From the NCBI RefSeq assembly GCF_001431505.1, contig NZ_LDJP01000032.1, forward strand, positions 1 to 64,000: 64,000 nt of DNA, given 5' to 3'. This document shows positions 43,736 to 52,550 of the stretch, in pieces (the stretch's first letter is position 1; every line of letters begins with the position of its first letter). The notes under the pieces are model-generated. The model was not told the DNA's origin. It saw nothing but the letters and a program-made list of their open reading frames with translations, and searched no databases. The position numbers were made by a program, and so were the translations under genes. The stretch comes from Stenotrophomonas daejeonensis (GTDB taxonomy: Bacteria > Pseudomonadota > Gammaproteobacteria > Xanthomonadales > Xanthomonadaceae).

Positions 43736-44899
43736 TCACGCAGTGCGCTGGAACAGCTCGCGCCCGATCAGCATGCGCCGGATCTCCGAAGTGCCCGCAC
43801 CGATCTCGTAAAGCTTGGCATCGCGCCACAAGCGCCCGGCCGGGTACTCGTTGATGTAGCCGTTGCCGCCGAGGATCTGGATCGCCTGCCCCGCCGCCCA
43901 CGTCGCCTTCTCGGCCGAATAAAGGATCGCGCCGGCCGCATCCTGCCGCGTGGTGCGGCCCTGGTCGCAGGCTTTCGCCACCGCATACACATAGGCGCGG
44001 CAGGCGTTGAGGCCGACGTACATGTCGGCAATCTTGGCCTGGATCAACTGGAACGTACCGATCGCCTCGCCGAACTGCTTGCGCTCGTGCACGTAGGGCA
44101 GCACCACGTCCAGCGCCGCGGCCATCAAGCCCAGCGGGCCGCCGGACAGCACCACGCGCTCATAGTCCAGCCCGGACATCAGCACCTTCACGCCGCCGCC
44201 CACGTCGCCCAGCACGTTCTCGGCCGGCACTTCGCAGTCCTCGAACACCAGCTCGCAGGTGTTGGACGAACGCATGCCCAGCTTGTCCAGCTTCTGCGCG
44301 GTGGAAAACCCCTTCATGCCCTTTTCGATGATGAAGGCGGTGATGCCGCGCGAGCCGGCGTTGGCATCGGTCTTGGCATAGACCACCAGCACGTCGGCGT
44401 CCGGGCCGTTGGTGATCCACATCTTGTTGCCGTTGAGCACGTAGTGGTCGCCGCGCTTGTCGGCGCGCAGCTTCATCGACACCACGTCCGAACCTGCGCC
44501 CGGCTCGCTCATCGCCAGCGCGCCGACGTATTCGCCGCTGCACAGCTTCGGCAGGTACTTGTGCTTCTGCGCCTCGCTGGCGTTCTTGCGCAGTTGGTTG
44601 AGGCACAGGTTGGAGTGCGCGCCATAGGACAGGCCGATGCCGCCGGAGGCACGCGAGATCTCCTCCATCGCCACCACGTGCGCCAGGTAGCCCATGCCGG
44701 TGCCGCCGTACTCGGCTTCCACGGTCATGCCCAGCAGGCCCTGCTCGCCGAGCTGGCGCCAGAGTTGGTTGGGGAAATGGTTGGTGGCGTCGGCCTCTTC
44801 GGCCAGCGGTGCGATCTGCGCGGCGGCGAACTGCGCCACGCTCTCGCGCAGCAGGTCGATTTCTTCGCCCAGGTCGAAGGACAGGGTAGGGACGTGCAT
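43736..44899 (-). CDS. liuA: Isovaleryl-CoA dehydrogenase
   Basis: FAD acyl-CoA dehydrogenase of leucine breakdown, converting isovaleryl-CoA to 3-methylcrotonyl-CoA. The 387 residues show [39 protein letters not shown] sequence typical of isovaleryl-CoA dehydrogenases, and the C-terminal [13 protein letters not shown]. First gene of liuA-liuB-liuD; divergent from a TetR regulator. No methylglutaconyl-CoA hydratase or HMG-CoA lyase is adjacent. Confidence 0.94.
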   Translation of the reverse strand: MHVPTLSFDLGEEIDLLRESVAQFAAAQIAPLAEEADATNHFPNQLWRQLGEQGLLGMTVEAEYGGTGMGYLAHVVAMEEISRASGGIGLSYGAHSNLCLNQLRKNASEAQKHKYLPKLCSGEYVGALAMSEPGAGSDVVSMKLRADKRGDHYVLNGNKMWITNGPDADVLVVYAKTDANAGSRGITAFIIEKGMKGFSTAQKLDKLGMRSSNTCELVFEDCEVPAENVLGDVGGGVKVLMSGLDYERVVLSGGPLGLMAAALDVVLPYVHERKQFGEAIGTFQLIQAKIADMYVGLNACRAYVYAVAKACDQGRTTRQDAAGAILYSAEKATWAAGQAIQILGGNGYINEYPAGRLWRDAKLYEIGAGTSEIRRMLIGRELFQRTA

Positions 44900-45004
44900 G
44901 AAAGCTCCGTTGCGGCATGGCGGGAAGGCGCACCCGGATGGGGGGCGACGGCGGGCCGTCGGTGCGGGCGTTCGGGTGCAGCCTAGCGGCTTGGATCAAA
45001 AAAG

Positions 45005-45027
45005 TGAATACTGATTCAAGAATTGAA
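45005..45027. promoter_or_regulatory. operator dyads between liuA and the TetR gene
   Basis: TGAAT-ACTG-ATTCA (45005-45018) and TTCAA-GAA-TTGAA (45015-45027) overlap, just before the TetR start at 45030, in a local AT-rich interval. Likely the site at which the TetR protein represses itself and the liu genes. Confidence 0.6.
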
Positions 45028-45029
45028 CC

Positions 45030-45647
45030 ATGAGTCACCCAATGGCCTACAAGCGGTCGCAACTGATGGAACGGCGCCTGGCCGGCAACCGCGAGCGCAT
45101 CCTCGCCGCCGCACGCCGGCTGGTCGCCGCCGGCGGCTACCGCAACGCGCCGGTCACCGCCGTGGCCGCCGAGGCTGGGGTTTCCACCGGGCTGATCTAC
45201 CGGCACTTCCCGTCCAAGGCCGAGCTGTTCGTGGAAGTGCTCACCGCCGCGGTCGAGCATGAGCTGCGTATCCTTTCGGCCATCGCCGACGAACAGCTTC
45301 CCGCGGCGCAGCGGCTGCAACGCGCGGTGGCCTCGTTCGTGCGCCGCGCGCTGGCCGGCCCCGGCCTGGCCTATGCCTTCATCGCCGAGCCGGTGGACCC
45401 GGAAGTGGAGGCCGAACGCATCCGCTGCCGGCGGCTGTTCGGCGACGTGTTCCGCCGCATCCTCGAAGACGGCGTGCGCGGCGGCGAGTTCCCCGCGCAG
45501 GACCTGGACGTCGGCGCGGCCTGCATCGTCGGCGCTTTCACCGAGGCGCTGGTCGGGCCCACCGCGCCCAGCCGCGACGGCCAGCGCGACGGCGAGCACC
45601 TGGTCGAGGCCATCGCCGCGTTCTGCCTGCGTGCGGCCGGTGCGTGA
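45030..45647 (+). CDS. TetR-family regulator, probably of the liu genes
   Basis: A 205-residue TetR protein: HTH at about 20-65 (ERILAAARRLVAAGGYRNAPVTAVAAEAGVSTGLIYRHFPSK), followed by a ligand-binding domain. Divergent from liuA with dyads overlapping its start, so it probably senses a leucine-degradation acyl-CoA. TetR-type regulators of branched-chain catabolism are known in other proteobacteria; the ligand here is inferred. ATG 45030 or 45042 may start the protein. Confidence 0.87.
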   Translation: MSHPMAYKRSQLMERRLAGNRERILAAARRLVAAGGYRNAPVTAVAAEAGVSTGLIYRHFPSKAELFVEVLTAAVEHELRILSAIADEQLPAAQRLQRAVASFVRRALAGPGLAYAFIAEPVDPEVEAERIRCRRLFGDVFRRILEDGVRGGEFPAQDLDVGAACIVGAFTEALVGPTAPSRDGQRDGEHLVEAIAAFCLRAAGA

Positions 45648-45684
45648 CCGGCTCGCCCGTTGTGGCCGGTGCCCGGCGCTGGTT

Positions 45685-45690
45685 TATACT
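45685..45690 (+). promoter_or_regulatory. -10 element of the cytochrome c5 gene
   Basis: TATACT within GGTTTATACTCGACG, 47 bases before the GTG start. A -35 is not clear at standard spacing. Confidence 0.4.
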
Positions 45691-45737
45691 CGACGAGTAG
45701 CTGTGGTCCATCGACTACTCGCCAGGGGTAAGAAGAC

Positions 45738-46259
45738 GTGCGGAATTACGACCTCGAATTTCTGAAGCGGTTCTCCATCGTGATCGGCGTGCTGACCGTC
45801 ATCGCGATCGGCCTGATCTTCTTCGCTTCGTTCCTGCAGGGGGCCATCCCGACGGAAGAGTCGGCCAATGCGGTCAAGCGCACCGAGGAGCGCATCGCGC
45901 CGGTCGGCGCGGTCTATGCCGGCAGCACCGGTGCCGCGGCGCAGGCCGCCGCCGCCGAAGCCGCCGCGGCCAAGGCCGCCGCCGGTGGTGGCGCCTACGA
46001 CGGCACGCTGGACGGCAAGGTGATCTTCGACAAGCTCTGCACCGCCTGCCACCTGACCGGCGTGGGCATGGCGCCGACGCTGGACCACGCCCACTGGGAC
46101 AGCCGTATCGCCCAAGGCACCGAAACGCTCTACAAGCACGCCATCGATGGCTACACCGGCCCGGATGGCGGGGTGATGCCGCCCAAGGGCGGCAACCCGG
46201 GGCTCAGCGAAGAGCAGATCCACGCGACCGTGGACTGGATGCTGGCCAACCTGAAGTAA
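45738..46259 (+). CDS. Membrane-anchored cytochrome c5-type protein
   Basis: A 173-residue c-type cytochrome. One N-terminal membrane helix (FSIVIGVLTVIAIGLIFFAS), a long Ala/Gly-rich linker (about 64-86), and a haem domain with CTACH (101-105) and the Met ligand in GGVMPPKGGN. The architecture suggests an electron carrier to terminal oxidases at the periplasmic face. GTG start, with AAGAAG just before. A clear terminator follows. Confidence 0.9.
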   Translation: MRNYDLEFLKRFSIVIGVLTVIAIGLIFFASFLQGAIPTEESANAVKRTEERIAPVGAVYAGSTGAAAQAAAAEAAAAKAAAGGGAYDGTLDGKVIFDKLCTACHLTGVGMAPTLDHAHWDSRIAQGTETLYKHAIDGYTGPDGGVMPPKGGNPGLSEEQIHATVDWMLANLK

Positions 46260-46282
46260 GCTGCTTCCGCAACGAAGCCGCC

Positions 46283-46311
46283 GCGCCGCCTTCCGGGCGG
46301 CGCTTTCGTTT
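46283..46311 (+). terminator. Rho-independent terminator of the cytochrome c5 gene
   Basis: GCGCCGCC (46283-46290) and GGCGGCGC (46296-46303), 5-nt loop, then TTTCGTTT. Confidence 0.8.
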
Positions 46312-46319
46312 CCGTCCCC

Positions 46320-48056
46320 GTGAAGTTGCCGCCCATGTGCAGATCAGCCGTATTCCTTGCCATCGCCGCGATGGTTGCCATCCCGGCGTACTCCGCCACT
46401 CCGCCACCGCTTGCCATCGGCGTGGTGCAGGGCAGCGGCGAGCGTAGCCCGCACGACGGCGAGCGCGTCACGGTCGAAGGCATGGTCACGGCTGACCTGC
46501 GCGCGGGATTGGGCGGCGTGTTCGTGCAGGACGCCGGCGATGGTGATGCGACCACGTCCGACGGCCTGTTCGTGCGGATGGGGCCGGAACCGGCCGCGCG
46601 GCAGGGTCAGTGGCTGCGCATCACCGGCACCGTGCAGGAGCAGGCCGCCGGCAAAAGCGACAACAGCCTGACCACGTTGCAGGCCGACAAGGTCGTGGCG
46701 ATCGCCGCGCGCCCGGCGCCGGCGGTGACCGTGTTGCAGGACGTGCCGGCCAGTTGGGAAGCACTGGAAGGCATGCAGGTGCGCATCGCCATGCCGCTGA
46801 CCCTGGCCGGCCAGGATGGATTGCAGCGCTATGGCGAACTCACCGCCGCCTTTGGTGGCCGCCTGTGGCAACCCAGCGAGCTGGCGGTCGCCGGTAGTGC
46901 CGAACATGCGGCGGTGGTGGCCGACAATGCGCGTCGTGGGTTGCACCTGGACGACGGCAGCAGCAAGCGCAATCCCGACAGCGTGGCCTACCTGCCGGAA
47001 GGCGCGGTGCTGCGTGCCGGCATGCAGCTGCAAGGCGTCGAGGGCGTGGTCGACCAGCGTTTCGACGACGGTTACCGGTTGCAGCTGACCCGTCCGCTGC
47101 AGCTGCCGGCGCTCGAGCGCCCACAGCCGCCGCAGGTGGCGGGTGGCCTGCGCATCGCCGCGTTCAACCTCGAAAACTACTTCAACGGCAATGGCCGCGG
47201 CGGCGGCTTCCCGACCCTGCGCGGCGCGAAAACGCAGGAACAGCTGCTGGCACAGCAGGCCAAGCTGGTCGCCACCATCGGCAGCCTCGGCGCCGACGTG
47301 GCCGCGCTGATGGAACTGGAGAACGACGGCTACGGCCCGGATTCGGCCATCGCGCAGCTGGTGCGCGCGCTCAATGCGGCGGCCGATGGCGGCGACTGGC
47401 AGTTCGTCGATGCCGGCAAGGGACCGGGCGACAACCCGATCCGCGTCGGCATCATCTACCGCGCCTCGCGCATCACCCCGCTGGGCAAGCCGGCGGTGCT
47501 GGAGCGCGAACCGTTCGGCGAGCGCAGCCGCGTGCCGCTGGCGCAGGCCTTCCGCATGGGTCGCAAGGGCAAGCCGTTCGTGGTGGTGGCCAACCACTTC
47601 AAGTCCAAGGGCTGCTCCGATGCGACGGGCGCCGATGCCGACCAGAACGACGGCCAGGGCTGCTGGAACGCGACCCGCGTCGAATCGGCACGGCTGTTGA
47701 ACCAGTGGTTGCAGGGCGACCCGACCGGCAGCGGCAGCCGCGACGCGGTGCTGCTGGGCGACTTCAATGCCTACGCGATGGAAGACCCGATCCGCCGCTT
47801 GCAGGCCGATGGCTGGCAGGATGCGTTCAAGGTGGCCGGCGTGGTGCAGCCCTACAGCTACGTCTACAACGGCCAGACCGGCCGCCTCGACCACGCCCTG
47901 CTCAATCCGGGCATGGCCGCAAGGTTGAAGGGTGCGGCCGAATGGCACATCAATGCCGACGAGGCCGATGACGTCGGCTACCCGGGCCGCAACCTGCCGG
48001 GTCCGTGGCGCAGCTCCGACCACGACCCGCTGCTGCTGGGCTTCGACGACCCGTAG
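46320..48056 (+). CDS. ExeM/NucH-type extracellular endonuclease
   Basis: A 578-residue secreted nuclease. Signal peptide (SAVFLAIAAMVAIPAYSA), an N-terminal OB-like domain, and an endonuclease/exonuclease/phosphatase domain: IAAFNLENYF, LMELENDGYG, VVVANHFKSKGCS, VLLGDFNAYAMED and a final RSSDHDPLLLGF, which are the catalytic Asn, Glu, Asp and His residues. The family degrades extracellular DNA, for nutrient supply or biofilm release. GTG 46320 or ATG 46335 are both possible starts; the second is favoured by the signal peptide. Confidence 0.9.
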   Translation: MKLPPMCRSAVFLAIAAMVAIPAYSATPPPLAIGVVQGSGERSPHDGERVTVEGMVTADLRAGLGGVFVQDAGDGDATTSDGLFVRMGPEPAARQGQWLRITGTVQEQAAGKSDNSLTTLQADKVVAIAARPAPAVTVLQDVPASWEALEGMQVRIAMPLTLAGQDGLQRYGELTAAFGGRLWQPSELAVAGSAEHAAVVADNARRGLHLDDGSSKRNPDSVAYLPEGAVLRAGMQLQGVEGVVDQRFDDGYRLQLTRPLQLPALERPQPPQVAGGLRIAAFNLENYFNGNGRGGGFPTLRGAKTQEQLLAQQAKLVATIGSLGADVAALMELENDGYGPDSAIAQLVRALNAAADGGDWQFVDAGKGPGDNPIRVGIIYRASRITPLGKPAVLEREPFGERSRVPLAQAFRMGRKGKPFVVVANHFKSKGCSDATGADADQNDGQGCWNATRVESARLLNQWLQGDPTGSGSRDAVLLGDFNAYAMEDPIRRLQADGWQDAFKVAGVVQPYSYVYNGQTGRLDHALLNPGMAARLKGAAEWHINADEADDVGYPGRNLPGPWRSSDHDPLLLGFDDP

Positions 48057-48086
48057 GCGGATGCCCCGCCGCAACCGGCGCGTGGC

Positions 48087-48464
48087 TCAGCCGTGGCCGT
48101 GCCGGCGGCGCAACGCGTTCCACAGGTGGGTGCCGGCCAGCATCAGGCTGCCGGCGACGGTCAGCCTGGTTTCGGCCTTGGCCAGTGGCCAGCCAAGTGC
48201 GCCCGCCGCCAGCAACGACAGCCCGCCGCCCGCCAATAGCCACATCGAACCGGGCAGGGCTTGGCGCCGGTGCGTGCGCCACAGCGCGTAACAGGTCACG
48301 GGCAGGGCCAGGGCGACGAACAGCCCGTGCACCCATTCGGCCTCGCTCCAGGCGCCGAGCAGCGGCAGCAGCGAGGCCAGCAGCGGCAGCGCCAGACAGT
48401 GCAGCAGGCACAGGCCCGACAAAGCGATGGCCGAGGCATCGGCCCAGGTGGCGGCATTCTTCAT
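48087..48464 (-). CDS. MerC-domain membrane protein
   Basis: A 125-residue protein with four helices and the MerC-like SGLCLLHCLALPLLASLLPLLG, whose Cys pair binds metal. MerC proteins transport mercury, but chromosomal MerC-domain proteins occur without mer genes and may carry other metals. ATG 48464 follows AAAGGAA. A perfect palindrome of Zur type lies 18 bp upstream, so zinc control is likely. No mer genes are present. Confidence 0.85.
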   Translation of the reverse strand: MKNAATWADASAIALSGLCLLHCLALPLLASLLPLLGAWSEAEWVHGLFVALALPVTCYALWRTHRRQALPGSMWLLAGGGLSLLAAGALGWPLAKAETRLTVAGSLMLAGTHLWNALRRRHGHG

Positions 48465-48481
48465 CGCTATTTCCTTTGTTG

Positions 48482-48502
48482 TTTTGTTACATAGTAACAA
48501 AA
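48482..48502. promoter_or_regulatory. Zur-like palindrome upstream of the MerC-domain gene
   Basis: TTTTGTTAC (48482-48490), ATA, GTAACAAAA (48494-48502): perfect 9-bp arms. The TGTTAC/GTAACA core resembles gammaproteobacterial Zur sites (TGTTATA/TATAACA). It abuts the ribosome-binding site of the MerC-domain gene. Fur or another metalloregulator cannot be excluded. Confidence 0.55.
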
Positions 48503-48597
48503 TAATCCGGAGCCTTCGCCATGCTTCCGCCGCCAACGAAGCCTGCGTTGGATGCCCGGCTGACCATGACGAGGAATGGGTTGGAACCCGACGGCGA

Positions 48598-49461
48598 TCA
48601 GCCGGCGGCGCCGCGTGCGATCAATGCGATGGCAATCACCGCCAGCCCCAGCCCGATGCGGTTCCAGCGGCTGGTCGTCTCGCCGAAGGCGAAGATGCCC
48701 ACCAGCGCGCCAAGGCAGACCACGCCGATGTTCATGCCGGCGAAAATGGTGGCCGGGCTGTGCGGCAGCGCCTGGTGCGCGCGCACGTAGAACAGGATGT
48801 TGCCGAAGTTGAGCGCGCCCAGCAGCAGGCCGAAACCGAGGTTGCGCGCGCCCAGCCGGCTGCGGCCGCCGAAGTGGCGTTGCAGTTGCCACCCCAGCAT
48901 CAGCACGAAGGCGATGGCGAAGCTGGCCAGCAGCGCGGCGGTGGCCGGCGTGCCGGACAGCGCCACCTGCTTGAGCAGCACGTCGATCAGCGCGAACCCC
49001 ACCCACACCGCCAGCAGCCAGCGCCAGCCGCCGGGCGCGGCGACCGTGGCCTCGCCGCTGCGCGCGCTGACCCCGACGATCGCCAGCAGCCCCAGTCCCA
49101 GCCCGGCCAGCTTCCAGCCATTGGCGTGTTCGCCGAACAGCACGAAGGCCGCACCCAGCGACAACAGCAGCGACAGCCGCTGCGCCACGTCGCTGCGCAC
49201 GATGCCGGCCTCGCGCACCGCGCGCGCCAGCACCAGGAAGATGCCGGGCAGCGCCACCGCCAGCCCGAGCAGCGCCGGCCACGGCGCATGGCCGCCCCGC
49301 AGCGATTGCAGCGAGGGCTTGAGCAGCAACAGCGACAGCACGCTGGCGGCCAGGTAGTTCCAGGTCACCGCCTGGGCGATGTCGATGCCGCGCCGCGGCG
49401 CCAGTTTCAGCAGGACCGAAACCAGCACGCTGCAGACAACGCTCGAAACCAGGAAGTGCAT
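48598..49461 (-). CDS. EamA-family drug/metabolite transporter
   Basis: A 287-residue inner-membrane protein with about ten helices and two EamA repeats (ending GAAFVLFGEHANGWKLAGLGLGLLAIV and VCLGALVGIFAFGETTSRWNRIGLGLAVIAIAL). Probable export of a metabolite or amino acid. The substrate is unknown. ATG 49461; ends about 95 bases upstream of the Zur-like palindrome on the same strand as merC. Confidence 0.86.
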   Translation of the reverse strand: MHFLVSSVVCSVLVSVLLKLAPRRGIDIAQAVTWNYLAASVLSLLLLKPSLQSLRGGHAPWPALLGLAVALPGIFLVLARAVREAGIVRSDVAQRLSLLLSLGAAFVLFGEHANGWKLAGLGLGLLAIVGVSARSGEATVAAPGGWRWLLAVWVGFALIDVLLKQVALSGTPATAALLASFAIAFVLMLGWQLQRHFGGRSRLGARNLGFGLLLGALNFGNILFYVRAHQALPHSPATIFAGMNIGVVCLGALVGIFAFGETTSRWNRIGLGLAVIAIALIARGAAG

Positions 49462-49528
49462 CGCGTCGGGGCTACCGTGGGCAAGGGGCGGCGATGAAGC
49501 CGCCGGGCGGGGCCGGTATCATGCCCGA

Positions 49529-50200
49529 ATGCAGACTCCCACATTCCCCACCGAATCGGCGGCGCTGGTGCTGGATGGCCCGGCCGGGCCGCTGGAAGTC
49601 GCCGTCGACCCGGCCGACGCCGAGGCCGTGCCGCAGTCCGCCGTCGCCGTCATCTGCCACCCGCTGTCCACCGAGGGCGGCAGCATGCACAACAAGGTGG
49701 TGACGATGGCCGCGCGCGCGCTGCGCGAGCTGGGCGTGACCACGGTGCGCTTCAATTTCCGCGGCGTCGGCGCCTCGGCCGGCACGTTCGACAATGGCGA
49801 AGGCGAGCAGGACGACCTGCGCGCGGTGGCCGCATGGGTGCGCGCGCAGCGCCCGGACTGCGCGTTGTGGCTGGCCGGCTTCAGCTTCGGCGCCTACGTC
49901 TCGCTGCGCGCCAGCGCCGCGCTGCAACCGCAGGCGCTGATCTCGATCGCGCCGCCGGTGGGCCGCCGCACCTGGGATTTCGACGGGCTGCAGCCGCCGG
50001 CGAACTGGCTGGTGGTGCAGGGCGATGCCGACGAAGTGGTCGATGCGCAGGCGGTCTACCAATGGGTGGAGTCGCTGGCCAGACCGCCGCAACTGGTGCG
50101 CATGCCCGACACCAGCCATTTCTTCCATCGCAAGCTGATCGACCTGCGCGGCGCGATCCAGCATGAAGTGCGGCGCTGGCTGCCCGACGGCAGCTGCTGA
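49529..50200 (+). CDS. alpha/beta hydrolase, putative serine esterase
   Basis: A 223-residue hydrolase with HPLSTEGGSMHNKVV near the oxyanion hole, the nucleophile elbow GFSFGAY (Gly-x-Ser-x-Gly) and a C-terminal His in DTSHFFH. It resembles the serine-aminopeptidase-like YsaK/CocE-related hydrolases with unknown substrate. It ends 2 bp before zapE, so the two are an operon. ATG 49529 is chosen over the nearby 49521 by frame. Confidence 0.85.
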   Translation: MQTPTFPTESAALVLDGPAGPLEVAVDPADAEAVPQSAVAVICHPLSTEGGSMHNKVVTMAARALRELGVTTVRFNFRGVGASAGTFDNGEGEQDDLRAVAAWVRAQRPDCALWLAGFSFGAYVSLRASAALQPQALISIAPPVGRRTWDFDGLQPPANWLVVQGDADEVVDAQAVYQWVESLARPPQLVRMPDTSHFFHRKLIDLRGAIQHEVRRWLPDGSC

Positions 50201-50202
50201 GC

Positions 50203-51297
50203 ATGACGGCGACGACCCCTTCGCAGCGCTACGCCGCCGGCGTGGCCCGTGGCGACTGGCGCGACGACCCGGCCCAGCATGCGGCGCTGGCCGAGCTGGA
50301 CCGCATCCACGAGGCCCTCGTCGATACCGAGCAGGACGGCTGGCTGGACCGGCTGTCCGCCTTCTGGAAGAAGCCCGAGGCGGTGCCGGGGCTGTATTTC
50401 TGGGGCGGCGTCGGCCGCGGCAAGACCTTCCTCGTCGACCTGTTCTACGACGGCCTGCCGATCAGGCAGAAATACCGCACCCATTTCCACCGCTTCATGC
50501 GCGGCATCCACGAGCGGCTGCGCGAGCACCAGGGCCAGAGCGACCCGCTGGCGAAGATCGCCCAGGAATGGCGCAACAACCTGCGCGTGCTGGTGCTGGA
50601 CGAGTTCTTCGTCACCGACATCGGCGATGCGATGCTGCTGGCGCGCCTGCTCGAACGCCTGTTCGCCGAGGGCGTGACGCTGGTGACCACCTCCAATACC
50701 GCGGTGGAGAACCTGTACCTCGACGGCCTGCAGCGCGACAGCTTCCTGCCGGCCATCGCCCTGTTGCAGAAATACTGCGTGGAGCTGTATGCCGAGGGCA
50801 CCGAGGACTACCGCATGCGCGCGCTGACCCGTTCGCCGGTGTACCGCGCGCCGCTGGAAGGCGACGGCGATGCGTGGCTGGCCGGGCGTTGGAAGGAGCT
50901 GAGCGGCGGCGAGGACGCGCGTGCCGGCAACATCGTCATCGAGGGCCGCAAGATCCCGGTGCGCGGGCGCGGCAAGAGCATCGTCTGGTTCGATTTCCCG
51001 GCGCTGTGCGAAGGCCCGCGCGGGCCTTCGGACTACATCGAGATCGCGCGCGAGTTCAACACCGTGCTGCTCGGCGGCATCCCGCACTTCGACCGCATGA
51101 ACGAGGACGCCGCGCGCCGCTTCGTCAACCTGATCGACGAGCTGTACGACCGCCAGGTCAACCTGGTGTGCACCGCGCAGGACGCGCCGCCGCTGCTGTA
51201 TACGGGCACCCGCCTGGCCGGCGCCTTCGAGCGCACCGCCAGCCGTCTGATCGAGATGCGGAGCGCAGAGTACCTGGGTACCGCGCACCGCCATTGA
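50203..51297 (+). CDS. zapE: ZapE (AFG1-family) cell-division ATPase
   Basis: ZapE binds FtsZ and is needed under low-oxygen or heat stress in E. coli. The 364-residue AAA+ protein has Walker A GGVGRGKT (68-75), Walker B LVLDEFFVTD, and the AFG1 signatures FHRFMRGIHERLRE and DYIEIAREFNTV. It follows the hydrolase gene by 2 bp. Confidence 0.93.
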   Translation: MTATTPSQRYAAGVARGDWRDDPAQHAALAELDRIHEALVDTEQDGWLDRLSAFWKKPEAVPGLYFWGGVGRGKTFLVDLFYDGLPIRQKYRTHFHRFMRGIHERLREHQGQSDPLAKIAQEWRNNLRVLVLDEFFVTDIGDAMLLARLLERLFAEGVTLVTTSNTAVENLYLDGLQRDSFLPAIALLQKYCVELYAEGTEDYRMRALTRSPVYRAPLEGDGDAWLAGRWKELSGGEDARAGNIVIEGRKIPVRGRGKSIVWFDFPALCEGPRGPSDYIEIAREFNTVLLGGIPHFDRMNEDAARRFVNLIDELYDRQVNLVCTAQDAPPLLYTGTRLAGAFERTASRLIEMRSAEYLGTAHRH

Positions 51298-51336
51298 GCG
51301 GTGCGCTCCGGCAAGCGGGCGTGATTTCCGGAAATA

Positions 51337-51350
51337 AATAGCTTGCTATT
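51337..51350. promoter_or_regulatory. OhrR operator upstream of ohrR
   Basis: AATAGC-TT-GCTATT, perfect 6-bp arms, 28 bases before the ohrR start. The same arms recur upstream of ohr at 51867. Confidence 0.7.
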
Positions 51351-51377
51351 GAATTTCTCACGATGTAGATTGAGGGC

Positions 51378-51836
51378 ATGGCCTCCCGCACCGCCGCCGC
51401 CGATCCCTCGCTGCTCCGCCTGGACAGGCAGCTGTGCTTCGCGCTGTATTCGGCGAACCTGGCGATGAACAAGCACTACCGGCCGCTGCTGAAGGAGCTG
51501 GGCCTGACCTATTCGCAGTACCTGGTGATGCTGGTGCTGTGGGAGCGCGACGCGCTGACCGTCTCGGAGATCGGCGAGCGCCTGTTCCTGGACTCGGCCA
51601 CGCTGACCCCGCTGCTCAAGCGCCTGCAGACGGCCGGCCTGGTCACCCGCACCCGCGCCCGCGAGGACGAGCGCCAGGTGATCGTCGCGCTCACCGCCGC
51701 GGGCCGCGCGCTGCGCCGCAAGGCCGAACGGATCCCGGAGCAGGTGATGTGCGCGGTCGGCTGCGCGCTGGACGAACTGGCCGCGCTCAAGCGGCAACTG
51801 GAAACCCTGCGGCTGAACCTGGAGCAGGGGCCATGA
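51378..51836 (+). CDS. ohrR: OhrR, MarR-family organic-hydroperoxide sensor
   Basis: A 152-residue winged-helix repressor. Reactive Cys20 in [13 protein letters not shown] and second Cys125 (EQVMCAVGC) match Cys22 and Cys127 of X. campestris OhrR, at the same 105-residue spacing, so it is a two-cysteine sensor. A third Cys is at 129. Oxidation by organic peroxides would release the paired operators here. It precedes ohr on the same strand with its own operator. Confidence 0.94.
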   Translation: MASRTAAADPSLLRLDRQLCFALYSANLAMNKHYRPLLKELGLTYSQYLVMLVLWERDALTVSEIGERLFLDSATLTPLLKRLQTAGLVTRTRAREDERQVIVALTAAGRALRRKAERIPEQVMCAVGCALDELAALKRQLETLRLNLEQGP

Positions 51837-51866
51837 ACCGAACGCGACGCTTTCTTCCGTCTTAAA

Positions 51867-51887
51867 AATAGCGTGCTATTTGATAGC
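51867..51887. promoter_or_regulatory. OhrR operator pair upstream of ohr
   Basis: AATAGC-GT-GCTATT (51867-51880), followed by an overlapping GCTAT-TTG-ATAGC (51875-51887). Arms identical to the ohrR site. It lies in an AT-rich promoter about 75 bases from ohr. Confidence 0.7.
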
Positions 51888-51959
51888 AAATTAATATTGC
51901 CGCCCGTGGCGCCCGGCACCCCCTTTCCCAGCGCGCCACCCGAGTACCGGAGAAACACC

Positions 51960-52385
51960 ATGTCACTGGAAAAAGTCGCCTATACCGCCCAGGCCCACGT
52001 CACCGGGGGCCGCCAGGGCCGCGCCCGCGGTGAAACCGGGCTGGAACTCGAACTGAGCACGCCCACCGAGCTGGGCGGCGCCGGCGGTGCCGGCACCAAT
52101 CCCGAGGAGCTGTTCGCCGCCGGCTACGCGGCCTGCTTCATCGGCGCGCTGAAACTGGTGGCCAGCCGCGGGAAAGTGTCCTTGCCGGGCGAGGTCTCGA
52201 TCGACAGCCAGGTCGGCATCGGCCCGCTGGGCGACGGCTTCGGCATCCAGGTCGAGCTGCGCGTGCGCGTGCCCGGCCTTGCCCGCGAGCAGGCGCAGGC
52301 GCTGGTCGACAAGGCGCACCAGGTGTGCCCGTACTCCAACGCCACCCGCGGCAACATCGACGTGAACCTGGTCGTGCTCGACTGA
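51960..52385 (+). CDS. ohr: Ohr, organic hydroperoxide reductase
   Basis: A 141-residue thiol peroxidase that reduces organic hydroperoxides with lipoylated proteins as donors. The peroxidatic Cys59 (YAACFIGAL) and resolving Cys123 ([12 protein letters not shown]) are present. ATG 51960 follows CGGAG. It has its own operator copy, so ohrR and ohr may be separately transcribed. Confidence 0.95.
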   Translation: MSLEKVAYTAQAHVTGGRQGRARGETGLELELSTPTELGGAGGAGTNPEELFAAGYAACFIGALKLVASRGKVSLPGEVSIDSQVGIGPLGDGFGIQVELRVRVPGLAREQAQALVDKAHQVCPYSNATRGNIDVNLVVLD

Positions 52386-52550
52386 GCCTCGCGGCCGGCC
52401 TTCTCCCTTGTCCCGCGCAGGGGCAGGGGAGGTGGGCCAGCCGAACCGGAGATGACCGGGCGCCGGCCCGATGCCGGCGCTCGACCCCATCGACGGCAAT
52501 GGTCCGTTCCTGCCTGTGGATGCAACGACGCACCCCCAGTGGAGGAACCA

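Noticed and set aside
48087..48464. Mercury resistance operon
   Set aside because: Only a MerC-domain gene is present; merR, merT, merP and merA are absent and the upstream site is Zur-like.
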